From positions 5,456,001 to 5,520,000 of the forward strand of contig NZ_CP123228.1 in assembly GCF_029855045.1 (NCBI RefSeq): a stretch of DNA of 64,000 nt. The letters are read 5' to 3'. Each line of letters opens with the position of its first letter. Positions within the stretch are counted from its first letter, which is position 1. A program made the position numbers and the translations under genes. The notes below the pieces were generated by a model, which had not been told where the DNA came from, ran no database searches, and saw nothing but the letters and a program-made list of their open reading frames with translations. Below, one piece after another: positions 17,803-31,437 of the stretch. This DNA comes from Piscinibacter sp. XHJ-5. Lineage in GTDB: Bacteria > Pseudomonadota > Gammaproteobacteria > Burkholderiales > Burkholderiaceae_C.

Positions 17803-19635
17803 ATGTCTTCCTCACCTCAAGCCGTCGGCGCGCCGCGCGCGCTGCCCGCGCTCCCCGCCTCGCCCGCCTCCAAGAACGTCCGCTCCCTCGGCGGCCTGGT
17901 GCCCTTTCTGCGTCCCTATCGCGGCCGCATCGCGCTGGCGCTGGTCTTCCTCGTGCTCGCCGCCGTCAGCACGCTGGTGTTTCCGGTTGCGCTCAAGTCG
18001 CTGATCGACCAGGGACTGGTCGCCAGCGACCCTGGCGAACGGGTGATGGCACTGCGCGAGCATTTCTTCGCCCTGTTCGCGGTCGGCGCGGCGCTCGGCC
18101 TGTTCTCGGCCGCGCGCTTCTACATGGTCACCTGGCTGGGCGAGCGCGTCACCGCCGACCTGCGCGATGCGGTGTACGCGCACGTCGTCCAGCAAAGCCC
18201 GGAGTTCTTCGAGACCACGCAGACCGGCGAGGTGCTGTCGCGGCTGACCACCGACACCACGCTGGTGCAGACCGTCGTCGGCTCCAGCCTCAGCATGGGC
18301 CTGCGCAACAGCGTCATGGGCATCGGCGCGATGGCGATGCTGATCGTCACCAACCCGTACGTGATGTCGCAGGTGCTGGGCATCCTCGTGCTCGTCGTGC
18401 TGCCCTCGCTGTACTTCGGCCGGCGCGTGCGCAAGCTGAGCCGCGCCAGCCAGGACCGCGTGGCCGACTCGAGCGCCATCGCCGCCGAAGTGTTGAACGC
18501 GATTCCTGTCGTCCAGAGCTACACGCAGGAGCAGCGCGAGGCGCGCCGCTTCGACGCCTCCACCGAGAACGCGTTCGCCACCGCGGTCAAGCGCACCCGC
18601 ATGCGCTCGTTCCTGGTGGCCTTCATCATCACCGCCACCTTCGGCGCATTGCTGTGGGGCCTGTACCAGGGCACGCAGGCCGTGCTCAACGGCGCGATCT
18701 CGGCCGGACACCTCGGCCAGACCGTGGTCTTCGTCATCATCCTGGTGTCGTCGGTGGCCGTGCTGGCCGAGGTGTACGGGGACTTGCTGCGCGCGGCCGG
18801 CGCCACCGAGCGCCTGATGGAGCTGCTGTCGGCGCGTTCGCCGATCGCGTCGCCGCCGCAGCCCACGCCCCTGCCGCCGACACGCGGCGGCTCGAGCGTG
18901 GCGCTCGACGAGGTCACCTTCCGCTATCCGTCGCGGCCGCAGCAGCCGGCGCTGGTGCGCTTCGGCCTGCAGGTGCGGCCGGGCGAGACCGTGGCGCTGG
19001 TCGGACCCAGCGGCGCCGGCAAGAGCACGGTGTTCCACCTGCTGCTGCGCTTCTACGACGCCACCGAAGGGCATGTGCGGATCGACGGCGTGCCGGTGCG
19101 CGAGGCCGATCTGCAGGCGCTGCGCCAGCGCATCGGCATCGTGCCGCAGGACAGCGTGATCTTCTCCGCCGATGCGATGGAGAACATCCGCTACGGCCGG
19201 CCGGAAGCGAGCGACGAGCAGGTCATCGCGGCCGCGCGCTCGGCCTTCGCCGACGACTTCATCCGCGCGCTGCCCGAGGGCTACCGCACCTTCCTGGGCG
19301 AGCGCGGCGTCCGGCTGTCGGGCGGCCAGCGCCAGCGCATCGCGATCGCGCGGGCGATGCTGAAGAACCCGCCGCTGCTGCTGCTGGACGAAGCCACCAG
19401 CGCGCTCGATGCGGAAAGCGAGCGCATGGTGCAGGCCGCGCTCGAGTCGGCGATGAAGGACCGCACCACGCTCGTCATCGCGCACAGGCTGTCGACGGTG
19501 CAGCGCGCCGACCGCATCGTCGTCATGGAGGCCGGCCAGATCGTCGAGGTCGGCACGCATGCCGAACTCAGCGCGGCGGGCGGCCTGTATGCACGGCTGG
19601 CGGCGATGCAGTTCGACATGCAAGTTGCAAGTTGA
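17803..19635 (+). CDS. ABC exporter with fused membrane and ATPase domains (ABCB/MsbA-like)
   Basis: The 610-aa half-transporter has six membrane helices (~30-330) and a nucleotide-binding domain containing Walker [10 protein letters not shown], signature LSGGQRQR, Walker [13 protein letters not shown] and the H-loop AHRLSTV. Two copies would form the working exporter. The family includes lipid A flippases and multidrug exporters; this member has a short hydrophilic Ala/Pro-rich N-terminus and resembles the group often annotated as lipid exporter or multidrug ABC transporter. It is divergent from the MarR operon and may share its operator region. The specific cargo is unknown. Confidence 0.92.
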   Translation: MSSSPQAVGAPRALPALPASPASKNVRSLGGLVPFLRPYRGRIALALVFLVLAAVSTLVFPVALKSLIDQGLVASDPGERVMALREHFFALFAVGAALGLFSAARFYMVTWLGERVTADLRDAVYAHVVQQSPEFFETTQTGEVLSRLTTDTTLVQTVVGSSLSMGLRNSVMGIGAMAMLIVTNPYVMSQVLGILVLVVLPSLYFGRRVRKLSRASQDRVADSSAIAAEVLNAIPVVQSYTQEQREARRFDASTENAFATAVKRTRMRSFLVAFIITATFGALLWGLYQGTQAVLNGAISAGHLGQTVVFVIILVSSVAVLAEVYGDLLRAAGATERLMELLSARSPIASPPQPTPLPPTRGGSSVALDEVTFRYPSRPQQPALVRFGLQVRPGETVALVGPSGAGKSTVFHLLLRFYDATEGHVRIDGVPVREADLQALRQRIGIVPQDSVIFSADAMENIRYGRPEASDEQVIAAARSAFADDFIRALPEGYRTFLGERGVRLSGGQRQRIAIARAMLKNPPLLLLDEATSALDAESERMVQAALESAMKDRTTLVIAHRLSTVQRADRIVVMEAGQIVEVGTHAELSAAGGLYARLAAMQFDMQVAS

Positions 19636-19779
19636 CGGTCAGCCGCAGCGCGCGCGACGCGTTGTAGGCCTGGGCTGACAGCGCCGGAGGTCCGGGTCCG
19701 ACAGACACGGTGGCGCCCGCCTTTCAATACTCGACAACGTCCGGCCATCGCCGGCACACGACCCATGAAGGAGAAAACG

Positions 19780-20442
19780 ATGAACCACCGTTTCGCGATT
19801 CGCACGAGCGCCATCGGCCTGGCCGCAGCCGCCGTTCTGCTGGCCGGCTGCGAGACCCCGATGAGCGAGCGCCAGAAAGGCACCGCGATCGGCGCCGGCG
19901 TCGGCGCTGCGGCCGGCGCGGTGCTGAGCCGGGCCACCGGCGGCAAGGCCGGCACCGGCGCGGTGGTTGGCGGCGCGATCGGCGCGGTGGCCGGCAACGT
20001 CTGGTCCAAGCGCCAGGAAGAGCGGCGCGTCGCGATGGAGCAGGCCACGCGCGGCACCGGCGTCGAAGTGAGCCGCACCCAGGACAATCAGTTGAAGGTC
20101 AACATCCCGAACGACATCTCGTTCGACACCGGCAGCGCGACGATCAAGCCGCAGCTGCGCTCGGTGCTCGACCCCTTCGCGGCCAGCCTGAAGGACGATC
20201 CGAACGCGCGCATCGCCATCATCGGCCACACCGACAGCACCGGTTCGGATGCGGTCAACAACCCGCTGTCGGTCGAGCGCGCGCAAAGCGTGCGTGATTA
20301 TCTGGCCGCGCGCGGCGTGTCGCCGACGCGGGTCGAAACCGCCGGCCGCGGCGAGCACGAGCCGATCGCCGACAACAGCACCGAAGCCGGCCGGGCCAAG
20401 AACCGGCGCGTGGAGATCTATCTGCGCGAGCCGGCGGCCTGA
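19780..20442 (+). CDS. OmpA-family lipoprotein with glycine-zipper segment
   Basis: This 220-aa protein has a signal peptide with lipobox LLAGC, a Gly/Ala-rich zipper region ([20 protein letters not shown] and a second copy) and a C-terminal OmpA peptidoglycan-binding domain with [36 protein letters not shown] and the closing NRRVEIYL. It probably links the outer membrane to peptidoglycan, like YiaD. The ATG at 19780 is preceded by AAGGAG with 6 bases of spacing; an ATG at 19765 lies upstream of that site and is less likely. A strong terminator follows at once. Confidence 0.92.
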   Translation: MNHRFAIRTSAIGLAAAAVLLAGCETPMSERQKGTAIGAGVGAAAGAVLSRATGGKAGTGAVVGGAIGAVAGNVWSKRQEERRVAMEQATRGTGVEVSRTQDNQLKVNIPNDISFDTGSATIKPQLRSVLDPFAASLKDDPNARIAIIGHTDSTGSDAVNNPLSVERAQSVRDYLAARGVSPTRVETAGRGEHEPIADNSTEAGRAKNRRVEIYLREPAA

Positions 20443-20464
20443 GCGACCGCGCTCATCCGCCTCG

Positions 20465-20505
20465 AACGGCCCTCGCGACACGCTCGCGAGGGCCGTTTGT
20501 CTTTC
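20465..20505 (+). terminator. rho-independent terminator after the OmpA-like gene
   Basis: A 14-base-pair perfect stem (20465-20478 with 20484-20497) closes a five-base loop CACGC and is followed by TTTGTCTTT. It ends the OmpA-like transcript and isolates thyA, whose ATG lies about 40 bases further on. Confidence 0.85.
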
Positions 20506-20545
20506 GACCCTGAGGCACAATCCGGCGACCCACCGAGACCTGCGC

Positions 20546-21367
20546 ATGACCGCTTCCGCCGCCCGTCCGATCCGCTCGCAATACGAAGACTTCATGCGCC
20601 ACGTGCAGGAGCACGGCGTGGTCAAGACCGACCGCACCGGCACGGGCACCAGGAGCGTGTTCGGCCACCAGATGCGCTTCGACCTGGCCGAAGGCTTTCC
20701 GCTGGTGACGACGAAGAAGGTGCATCTCAAGTCCATCATCCTCGAGCTGCTGTGGTTCCTGCGCGGCGACAGCAACGCACGCTGGCTGCAGGAGCGCGGC
20801 GTGACCATCTGGGACGAATGGGCCGCGCCCGACGGCGACCTCGGCCCGGTGTACGGCGTGCAATGGCGCTCCTGGCCGGCCCCCGACGGCAGGCAGATCG
20901 ACCAGATCGCCGAGGCGGTGAAGACCATTCGCACCAACCCCGATTCGCGCCGCATCATCGTGAGCGCCTGGAACGTGGCCGACCTGCCGAAGATGGCGCT
21001 GATGCCGTGCCACGCCTTCTTCCAGTTCTACGTGGCCGACGGCAGGCTGAGCTGCCAGCTCTACCAGCGCAGTGCCGACATCTTTCTCGGCGTGCCGTTC
21101 AACATCGCGAGCTACGCGCTGCTCACGCACATGATGGCGCAGCAGTGCGACCTCGGCGTGGGCGACTTCATCTGGACCGGCGGCGACTGCCACATCTACA
21201 GCAACCACACCGAGCAGGTCGAGCTGCAGCTGTCGCGCAAGCCGTTCGCCTACCCCACGCTGCACATCAAGCGGCGGCCGGCGTCGATCTTCGACTACGA
21301 GTACGAGGACTTCGAGGTCCTCGGCTACGAGCACCATCCGGCCATCAAGGCTCCGGTCGCGGTCTGA
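20546..21367 (+). CDS. thyA: thymidylate synthase
   Basis: ThyA methylates dUMP to dTMP using methylenetetrahydrofolate. The 273-aa protein has the dUMP-binding Arg region, the nucleophile motif [13 protein letters not shown] (Cys155), the [17 protein letters not shown] block and GDCHIYSNH near the end. An N-terminal extension of about nine residues relative to E. coli ThyA is present. Its pathway partner folA (dihydrofolate reductase) lies about 9 kb away on the same strand rather than adjacent. Confidence 0.97.
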   Translation: MTASAARPIRSQYEDFMRHVQEHGVVKTDRTGTGTRSVFGHQMRFDLAEGFPLVTTKKVHLKSIILELLWFLRGDSNARWLQERGVTIWDEWAAPDGDLGPVYGVQWRSWPAPDGRQIDQIAEAVKTIRTNPDSRRIIVSAWNVADLPKMALMPCHAFFQFYVADGRLSCQLYQRSADIFLGVPFNIASYALLTHMMAQQCDLGVGDFIWTGGDCHIYSNHTEQVELQLSRKPFAYPTLHIKRRPASIFDYEYEDFEVLGYEHHPAIKAPVAV

Positions 21368-21404
21368 TCGCGCCGACGGGCCTTCCCAGGGCCCGGATCG
21401 CGAC

Positions 21405-21875
21405 CTACGACAAGGCCGCGATGACCTCCGGCGGTGCCTGCACCAGCTCGATCAGCACGCCTTCGCCCCCCACCGGGAAATCGTCGCTGGCCTTGGGGTG
21501 CACGAAGCAGATGTCGTGCCCCGCAGCGCCCTTGCGGATGCCGCCCGGCGCGAAGCGCACGCCGTTTGCTGAAAGCCACTCCACCGCTTTCGGCAGATCG
21601 TCGATCCACAAGCCGATGTGGTTGAGCGGCGTCGTGTGCACCGCCGGCTTCTTGTCCGGGTCGAGCGGCTGCATCAGGTCGACTTCGACGCGAAACGCAT
21701 CGCGGCCCATGGCGCAGATGTCCTCGTCGACGTTCTCCCGCTCGCTGACGAAGTTGCCGGTGACCTCGAGCCCCAGCTTGTCGACCCACAAGGTGCGCAG
21801 CCGCGCCTTGCTCGGGCCGCCGATGGCCACCTGCTGGATGCCCAGCACCTTGAACGGACGTGTTGATGCGGCCAT
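21405..21875 (-). CDS. VOC-family protein, methylmalonyl-CoA epimerase-like
   Basis: The 156-aa protein has two vicinal-oxygen-chelate half-modules and ends the propionyl-CoA operon, where an epimerase interconverting (S)- and (R)-methylmalonyl-CoA would be needed between carboxylase and mutase. Metal-ligand candidates His86 ([10 protein letters not shown]) and Glu near VLIELVQ are present, but the first motif reads GIQQVAIG where epimerases usually have (D)HVAIAV, so the usual first histidine ligand is replaced by Gln. The start follows the pccA stop by 7 bases. Context favours epimerase; the altered ligand leaves other VOC functions open. Confidence 0.7.
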   Translation of the reverse strand: MAASTRPFKVLGIQQVAIGGPSKARLRTLWVDKLGLEVTGNFVSERENVDEDICAMGRDAFRVEVDLMQPLDPDKKPAVHTTPLNHIGLWIDDLPKAVEWLSANGVRFAPGGIRKGAAGHDICFVHPKASDDFPVGGEGVLIELVQAPPEVIAALS

Positions 21876-21882
21876 GTGTCGC

Positions 21883-23883
<2,001 letters not shown>

Positions 23884-23928
23884 CGTCAGTGCTCCATTCG
23901 GATAGGCAAGCAACGCGAAGCCTTGATC

Positions 23929-24009
23929 GAGCCACCCCCGAGGACCCGGCTTCGCCGGTCCCCCGGGGGGCGCGCCTTGGGGGCAGGAGCGAAGCGACTG
24001 GGGGGCTTC
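23929..24009. repeat. REP-like palindromic element between pccB and pccA
   Basis: The stretch contains a compact hairpin (GACCCGGCTTCGCCGGTC with flanking CCCCCGAGG / CCCCCGGGG runs) followed by GGCGCGCCTTGGGGGC and GGAGCGAAGCGACTGGGG. Sequences of this style recur between genes in Rubrivivax/Comamonadaceae genomes, from memory. It could form stable RNA structure within the pcc transcript. Only one copy is in this window, so repetition cannot be verified here. Confidence 0.5.
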
Positions 24010-24010
24010 A

Positions 24011-25543
24011 TCACAGGGGGATGTTGCCGTGCTTGCGCCACGGGTTTTCAAGCTTCTTGTCGCGCAGCATCACCAGCGACCGGCAGATCCGCTTGCGCGT
24101 CTCATGCGGCTGGATCACGTCGTCGATGAAGCCGCGCGCGCTGGCGACGAAGGGGTTGGCGAAGCGCGCCTTGTACTCGGCCTCGCGGGCGGCGAGCTTG
24201 ACCGGATCGTTCTTGTCCTCGCGGAAGATGATCTCCACCGCGCCCTTGGCGCCCATCACCGCGATCTCGGCGTTGGGCCAGGCGAAGTTGACGTCGCCGC
24301 GCAGGTGCTTGGAGCTCATCACGTCGTAGGCCCCGCCGTAGGCCTTGCGCGTGATGACCGTGATCTTCGGCACCGTGCATTCCGCATACGCGTACAGCAG
24401 CTTCGCCCCGTGCTTGATGATGCCGCCGTACTCCTGGCTCGTGCCCGGCATGAAGCCCGGCACGTCGACGTAGGTGATCACCGGGATGTTGAACGCATCG
24501 CAGAAGCGCACGAAGCGCGCCGCCTTGATGCTGCTCTTGATGTCCAGGCACCCGGCCAGCACCAGCGGCTGGTTGGCGACGATGCCCACCGTCTGGCCTT
24601 CCATGCGGCAGAAGCCGATGACGATGTTCTTCGCGTTCTCGGGCTGCAGCTCGAAGAACTCGCCGTCGTCCGCGGTCTTCACGATCAGCTCCTTGATGTC
24701 GTACGGCTTGTTGGGGTTGTCGGGCACCAGCGTGTCGAGGGAGTAGTCGACGCGGTCGGCCGGATCGTTGCTGGGCCGCACCGGCGCCTTCTCCCGGTTG
24801 TTCAGCGGCAGGTAGTTGTACAGGCGGCGCAGCATCAGCAGCGCGTCGACATCGTTCTCGAAGGCGAGGTCGGCGACGCCGCTCTTGGTGGTGTGGGTGG
24901 TCGCCCCACCGAGGTCTTCGGCGCTCACCTCCTCGTGGGTCACGGTCTTCACGACCTCGGGGCCGGTGACGAACATGTACGAGCTGTCCTTCACCATGAA
25001 GATGAAGTCGGTCATCGCCGGCGAGTACACCGCGCCGCCGGCGCACGGGCCCATGATCATGCTGATCTGCGGCACCACGCCCGAGGCCATCACGTTGCGC
25101 TGGAACACGTCGGCGTAGCCGCCCAGCGAGGCCACGCCTTCCTGGATGCGTGCGCCGCCCGAATCGTTGAGGCCGATCACCGGCGCGCCGACCTTCATCG
25201 CCTGGTCCATCACCTTGCAGATCTTCTCGGCATGCGCCTCGGACAGCGCGCCGCCGAAGACGGTGAAGTCCTGGCTGAAGACGAAGACCAGGCGGCCGTT
25301 GATCATGCCGTAGCCGGTGACCACGCCGTCGCCTGGAATCTTGTTGTCGGCCATGCCGAAGTCGTGGCAGCGGTGCTCGACGAACATGTCCCACTCCTCG
25401 AAGGTGCCTTCGTCGAGCAGCAGCTCCAGCCGCTCACGGGCGGTGAGCTTGCCCTTGCCGTGCTGCGCCGCGATGCGCTTGTCGCCGCCGCCCAGGCGGG
25501 CCTGGGAGCGCTTCTCTTCGAGCTGCTGGATGATGTCGTGCAT
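24011..25543 (-). CDS. pccB: acyl-CoA carboxylase carboxyltransferase subunit (propionyl-CoA carboxylase beta)
   Basis: PccB (510 aa) moves the carboxyl group from biotin to propionyl-CoA. It shows the crotonase-like double fold with [18 protein letters not shown] at the start, [22 protein letters not shown], the oxyanion-forming [12 protein letters not shown], and in the C-half [27 protein letters not shown] and [12 protein letters not shown] motifs, all quoted in part. The sequence resembles PccB/MmdA rather than acetyl-CoA-type subunits. It is transcribed with pccA; between it and the upstream meaB stop lies a 56-base inverted-repeat element. Confidence 0.96.
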   Translation of the reverse strand: MHDIIQQLEEKRSQARLGGGDKRIAAQHGKGKLTARERLELLLDEGTFEEWDMFVEHRCHDFGMADNKIPGDGVVTGYGMINGRLVFVFSQDFTVFGGALSEAHAEKICKVMDQAMKVGAPVIGLNDSGGARIQEGVASLGGYADVFQRNVMASGVVPQISMIMGPCAGGAVYSPAMTDFIFMVKDSSYMFVTGPEVVKTVTHEEVSAEDLGGATTHTTKSGVADLAFENDVDALLMLRRLYNYLPLNNREKAPVRPSNDPADRVDYSLDTLVPDNPNKPYDIKELIVKTADDGEFFELQPENAKNIVIGFCRMEGQTVGIVANQPLVLAGCLDIKSSIKAARFVRFCDAFNIPVITYVDVPGFMPGTSQEYGGIIKHGAKLLYAYAECTVPKITVITRKAYGGAYDVMSSKHLRGDVNFAWPNAEIAVMGAKGAVEIIFREDKNDPVKLAAREAEYKARFANPFVASARGFIDDVIQPHETRKRICRSLVMLRDKKLENPWRKHGNIPL

Positions 25544-25568
25544 GGTGCGTGTCGTCCTTGTGTTGTTC

Positions 25569-25630
25569 TAGGGGCCTGTTGATGCCAGGCACCGGCCCTG
25601 CGGGTGACCCATGGCTTTAACAGGCCCTAG
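25569..25630. mobile_element. MITE-like 56-base element with TAG duplication
   Basis: The core 25572-25627 begins GGGCCTGTT and ends with its exact inverse AACAGGCCC; similarity of the two ends extends to about 15 of 18 bases. It is flanked on both sides by TAG (25569-25571 and 25628-25630), as expected for a target-site duplication. No transposase is present. The right edge supplies the stop codon of the meaB fusion gene on the minus strand. A pure RNA-hairpin role (attenuator between meaB and pccB) is the alternative reading. Confidence 0.45.
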
Positions 25631-27119
25631 TCGCGCTCGAAGCGCTCGAGCAGGCCGCGCGCCGCCGAGGACGGGGCCACGCGGGCATCGGCCACGTCGC
25701 GCAGCGCCTGCGGCAGCGCCTCGCGCACGGCGGGGTGGTGCTTGAAGTCGGACTGCAGGCGCGCCTGGATGATGTCCCACATCCATGAGAGGGCCTGCTT
25801 CTTGCGGCGCGCCTCGAACTCGCCGCATTCCTGCCGCTGCTGCCGGAACTGCTCGACCTGCTGCCAGAAGGTGTCGATGTTGCGGCCCTTGAGCGCGCTG
25901 ATCTGCATCACCTTCGGCGTCCAGCGGCCGGCGTGGCCATGGAGGCTGAAGATGCGCAGCGCGCTCGTGATGGTGGCCTCGGCGCGCGTGGCGGCATCGG
26001 GGTCGATGTCGGCCTTGTTGATGACGACGAGGTCGGCGATCTCCATCACGCCTTTCTTGATCGCCTGCAGGTCGTCGCCGGCATTGGGCAGCTGCAGCAG
26101 CACGAACATGTCGGTCATGCTGGCCACGGCGGTCTCGCTCTGTCCCACGCCGACCGTCTCGACGATGACGATGTCATGGCCGGCGGCCTCGCAGACGAGC
26201 ATCGCTTCACGCGTCTTCTCGGCGACGCCGCCGAGCGTGCCCGACGCCGGGCTGGGTCGGATGTAGGCGGCTTCGTGGACCGACAGCTTTTCCATGCGCG
26301 TCTTGTCACCCAGGATGGAGCCGCCGGAGACGCTGGACGACGGGTCGACGGTCAGCACGGCAACCTTGTGTCCCCTGTCGATGAGGAACAGGCCGAGGGC
26401 TTCGATGAAGGTGGACTTGCCGACGCCGGGGACGCCGGAGATGCCCAGGCGCAGCGCGCGGCCGGTGTGGGGCAGCAGCGCATTGAGGAGGGCGTCGGCT
26501 TCCAGGCGGTGATCGGCGCGCGTGGATTCGAGGAGGGTGATGGCTTTGGCGATGGCGCGTCGGTGGCCGGCGAGGACGCCGGTGACGATGCCTGGCGCCG
26601 TGCCACGCAGCCCTTCGACAGGCTCAGGGCGAACGGGGAGCTCGCGTTCGGGCTGAGCGGGCTGAGCGAGGACCTCCCGTTCGTGCTGAGCGAGGACCTC
26701 CCGTTCGTGCTGAGCAGGGACCCCCTGTATGGGATGAGCGGGGACCTTCCGTTCGGGCTGAGCTTGTCGAAGCCCCGCTCCCATGCCACCCAACCGCTCG
26801 ACAGGCTCGGGGCGGACGATGGCTCCCGCTTCTCCCATCCCGGCGCGCGACTTGGCCAGCGCCTGAATTCGTTCCCAATCGCCCGCGATCAGCGCTTGCT
26901 TCTTCGCCCGACTCCAGCCCTTGATCCGCAACTCGGCCGCCAAGGCTTCCTCGCGCGTGGCTGTCTCCTGAGACCATACGAGCTCCACCGGTCGCCGCTC
27001 GTGCGTGTAGCCGCCGATCTGCCCCGAGGAGTGCTGCGCGAGGCGCCGCTCCAGCTCGTCGGTATGCCCCACGTAATAAGACCCGTCGGCGCAACGCAGC
27101 ATGTAGACGAAGAACGGCT

Positions 27120-27123
<4 letters not shown>
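25627..27123 (-). CDS. meaB: GIY-YIG domain fused in frame to MeaB GTPase chaperone
   Basis: MeaB is the G3E GTPase that loads and protects adenosylcobalamin in methylmalonyl-CoA mutase. Residues ~180-498 are a full MeaB: P-loop GVPGVGKST (~230-238), [28 protein letters not shown] and NKAD. Residues 1-95 are instead a GIY-YIG nuclease-like domain ([37 protein letters not shown]). The two are joined, without a stop codon, by ~75 residues made of repeated octapeptides (AQHEREVL type) encoded by a 24-base tandem array. The GTG start overlaps the mcm stop (GTGA), supporting translation from the GIY-YIG end. No good start codon sits just before the MeaB part. A remnant or pseudogenised GIY-YIG part is possible. 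Confidence 0.85.
26611..26818. repeat. 24-base tandem repeats flanked by REP-like elements inside the meaB fusion gene
   Basis: Four consecutive 24-base units run from 26664 to 26759; units 1 and 2 are identical, units 3 and 4 diverged, and a related unit lies at 26631-26654. On the edges are copies of a TTCGACAGGCTCAGGGCGAA-type element: forward at 26614-26636, inverted at 26751-26775, and a diverged forward copy at 26795-26816. As 24 is divisible by 3, the reading frame of the minus-strand gene stays open and encodes repeated octapeptides. The element type is common between genes in this bacterial group, from memory. Confidence 0.8.
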
Positions 27124-29282
<2,159 letters not shown>

Positions 29283-29350
29283 GCTGACCTCGAAAGTCTT
29301 GCCGGTCGCAGGGACCGCATCGGCGCTTGAAGCGCTGCGCCGACTGCTCC

Positions 29351-29370
29351 ATAATTCAAAATTGAATTAT
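29351..29370. promoter_or_regulatory. candidate GntR operator between mcm and gntR
   Basis: ATAATTCAAAATTGAATTAT has two perfect 9-base inverted arms around AA. It is strikingly AT-rich in a very GC-rich region and lies 69 bases upstream of the mcm start and 53 bases upstream of the divergent GntR-family gene, the normal place for an autoregulated operator that also controls the mutase operon. Confidence 0.6.
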
Positions 29371-29422
29371 AGCTTCACCGCCCATCCTGTCTCCACGCTG
29401 ACGTTTCCGCCCAAGTCGACCG

Positions 29423-30118
29423 ATGCCCGCCCCGCGCACCGCCTCACCTGCCGCTGCACCGCAGCGCCCCGCTCGCGCCCTGCTGGCCGACGCACCGCTG
29501 TACGAGCGGGTTGCCGAGCGCCTGCGCGAACGCATCCTCGCGCACAGCCTCGCCCCGGGCAGCTGGATCGACGAGCAAGCCCTCACGGCGGAGCTGGGCA
29601 TCAGCCGCACGCCGCTGCGCGAGGCGCTGAAGGTGCTGGCCGCCGAAGGCCTGGTCACGATGAAGCTTCGCCGCGGCGCCTACGTCACCGAGGTCTCGGA
29701 GCGTGATCTCGCAGAGGTCTTCCACCTGCTGTCGCTGCTCGAGAGCGACGCCGCGGCGGTGGTGGCGCGCGACGCCAGCGACCCGCAGATCGCCGAGCTC
29801 GCCGCGCTGCATCAGCAGCTGGAGGACACCGTGTCCGACCGCGATGCGTTCTTCGCCGCCAACGAGCGCTTCCACATGCGGCTGCTCGAGATCTCCGGCA
29901 ACCGCTGGCGCAACCAGATGGTGGCCGACCTTCGTCGCGTGATGAAGCTCTACCGCCATCACTCGCTGTTCAAGCAGGGAAGGCTCGAGGCCTCGCTGAA
30001 GGAGCATCGCAGGATCATGGCCGCGCTGAAGGCGCGCAATGCGCCCCTGGTGCAGCAGCTCATGCAGCAGCACCTGGCACGGGGCAAGGAAGCCGCGGCC
30101 CGTCCGCAGTCGGTTTGA
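29423..30118 (+). CDS. GntR-family transcriptional regulator (FadR/FCD subfamily)
   Basis: The 231-aa regulator has an N-terminal winged helix (PLYERVAERLRERILAHSLAPGSWIDEQALTAELGISRTPLREALKVL, shortened) and an all-helical FCD effector domain containing the metal/ligand residues of the family (Asp and His in ERFHMRLLE and HHSL, EHRRIM). It is divergent from the propionyl-CoA operon, so it is the probable regulator of mcm-meaB-pcc, sensing an acyl-CoA or organic acid. An Ala/Pro-rich lead of ~20 residues precedes the winged helix; the exact start is uncertain. Confidence 0.9.
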   Translation: MPAPRTASPAAAPQRPARALLADAPLYERVAERLRERILAHSLAPGSWIDEQALTAELGISRTPLREALKVLAAEGLVTMKLRRGAYVTEVSERDLAEVFHLLSLLESDAAAVVARDASDPQIAELAALHQQLEDTVSDRDAFFAANERFHMRLLEISGNRWRNQMVADLRRVMKLYRHHSLFKQGRLEASLKEHRRIMAALKARNAPLVQQLMQQHLARGKEAAARPQSV

Positions 30119-30186
30119 GCAGCAAACCGCCTCCGGCGTGAAGCGCGTCACCCCGGACCATGCCCGGGCTACGAGACAATGACGCC

Positions 30187-30684
30187 ATGTCCCGTCCCCT
30201 CGTCATCCTCATCGCCGCGGTCGCGCGCAACGGCGCGATCGGCAAGAACAACGAGCTGCTCGCGCGCATTTCCGAGGACCTGAAGTTCTTCAAGCGCACC
30301 ACCGTCGGCCATCCCGTGCTGATGGGGCGAAAGACCTGGGACTCGATCGGCAGGCCGCTGCCGGGCCGCCGCAACATCGTCATCACGCGCAACGCGCACT
30401 GGCATGCCGAAGGCGCGGAGCGCGCCGATTCGATCGCCGCGGCGCTGGAACGGGCGAGCGATGCGGACAAGGTCTTCGTCATCGGTGGCGCGCAGATCTA
30501 TGCGCAGGCGCTGCCGCTGGCCGACGCGCTGGTGCTCACCGAGATCGACGCCGATCTGGACGGCGACGTCTTCTTTCCGCCATGGGAACGTGGCAGATTC
30601 ACCGCGAGCGTCAGCGATCCCCAGACCAGCGAGCAGGGGCTTGCCTATCGCTGGGTCACCTATCGAAAACAACCAGGAGCTTGA
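30187..30684 (+). CDS. folA: dihydrofolate reductase
   Basis: FolA reduces dihydrofolate with NADPH, recycling the folate oxidised by ThyA. The 165-aa sequence has the N-terminal ILIAAVARNGAIGKNNELLARISEDLKFFK pattern (here in part) with the active-site acid in the SEDLKFFK segment, MGRKTWDSIGRPLPGR and the VFVIGGAQIYAQAL NADPH motif. Start ATG at 30187 fits family alignment. Its stop overlaps nothing; the next gene begins directly at the following base. Confidence 0.96.
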   Translation: MSRPLVILIAAVARNGAIGKNNELLARISEDLKFFKRTTVGHPVLMGRKTWDSIGRPLPGRRNIVITRNAHWHAEGAERADSIAAALERASDADKVFVIGGAQIYAQALPLADALVLTEIDADLDGDVFFPPWERGRFTASVSDPQTSEQGLAYRWVTYRKQPGA

Positions 30685-31260
30685 ATGTCGGGACACGGAT
30701 TCCACGTGCACGGTCCGCACGATCACGAACTCGAACACGCAGCGCACGCATCGAAAGGCAGCCACGCCGGCCAGCTGGCGGTGGTGACCGCCGTGCTGGC
30801 GACGGTGGGCGCGCTGTTCGCGTACATGGGCGGCGCCACGCAGGCGAACGCAGGCCTGTACAAGAACGACGCGGCCATCAAGAAGACCGAAGCCTCCAAC
30901 CAGTGGAACTACTACCAGGCCAAGAGCAGCAAGCAGAACCTCGCCGAGCTGGCGATCGAGCTCGCACCCGAAAGCCGGCGTGCGTTCTATGTCGACGAGG
31001 TCAAGCGTTACAAGGCCGAGAAGAACGACATCAAGGCCGCGGCAGAAAAGCTCGAGGCCGAGTCCAAGGCCTTCGACCAGCGCAGCGACGAGCAGATGCA
31101 CCAGCATCACCGCTGGGCGCAGGCCACCACGGCGCTGCAGATCGCGATCGCGATGGCGGCCATCGCGCTGCTGACGCGTCGCAAATGGACCGAGTACGCG
31201 GTCTATGGATTGAGCGCGGTCGGTGTCGCGCTCGGCGCGGCGGCCTGGTTCCATCTTTGA
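30685..31260 (+). CDS. DUF4337-family membrane protein
   Basis: The 191-aa protein has a His-rich N-terminus (GHGFHVHGPHDHELEH), a membrane helix at ~30-50, a central charged helical segment (~60-140) likely to be coiled coil, and two C-terminal membrane helices. The layout matches the DUF4337 family, whose function is unknown. It begins immediately after the folA stop codon with AGGAGC upstream and is probably cotranscribed with folA. Confidence 0.85.
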   Translation: MSGHGFHVHGPHDHELEHAAHASKGSHAGQLAVVTAVLATVGALFAYMGGATQANAGLYKNDAAIKKTEASNQWNYYQAKSSKQNLAELAIELAPESRRAFYVDEVKRYKAEKNDIKAAAEKLEAESKAFDQRSDEQMHQHHRWAQATTALQIAIAMAAIALLTRRKWTEYAVYGLSAVGVALGAAAWFHL

Positions 31261-31320
31261 CGCCGCAAGCCCGGCTTGGCCTGCCCATGCGGGCGAATCC
31301 CGACGCCGTTTTCTGAAATC

Positions 31321-31334
31321 TTGACCGCGGTCAA
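31321..31334. promoter_or_regulatory. Crp/Fnr-type operator upstream of tctC
   Basis: TTGACCGCGGTCAA is a perfect palindrome of the FNR half-site type TTGA-N6-TCAA. It lies 104 bases before the tctC start. The same 19-base context (AATCTTGACCGCGGTCAAC) occurs again at 36039-36057 in front of the Crp/Fnr gene and the ThDP enzyme gene, so both are likely targets of that regulator. Confidence 0.7.
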
Positions 31335-31437
31335 CTTCAAATCACGCGCATCGGTCGCAGCATCGTCTCCAACGAGAGCTCATCGGAGCTCTCGCTTCAG
31401 GTGCACCCAGACGCACCGCAGCAAAGAAGGAGACATC

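Noticed and set aside
26611..26818. A CRISPR-like array
   Set aside because: Units are contiguous 24-base repeats without spacers, and the region is inside an open reading frame; no cas genes.
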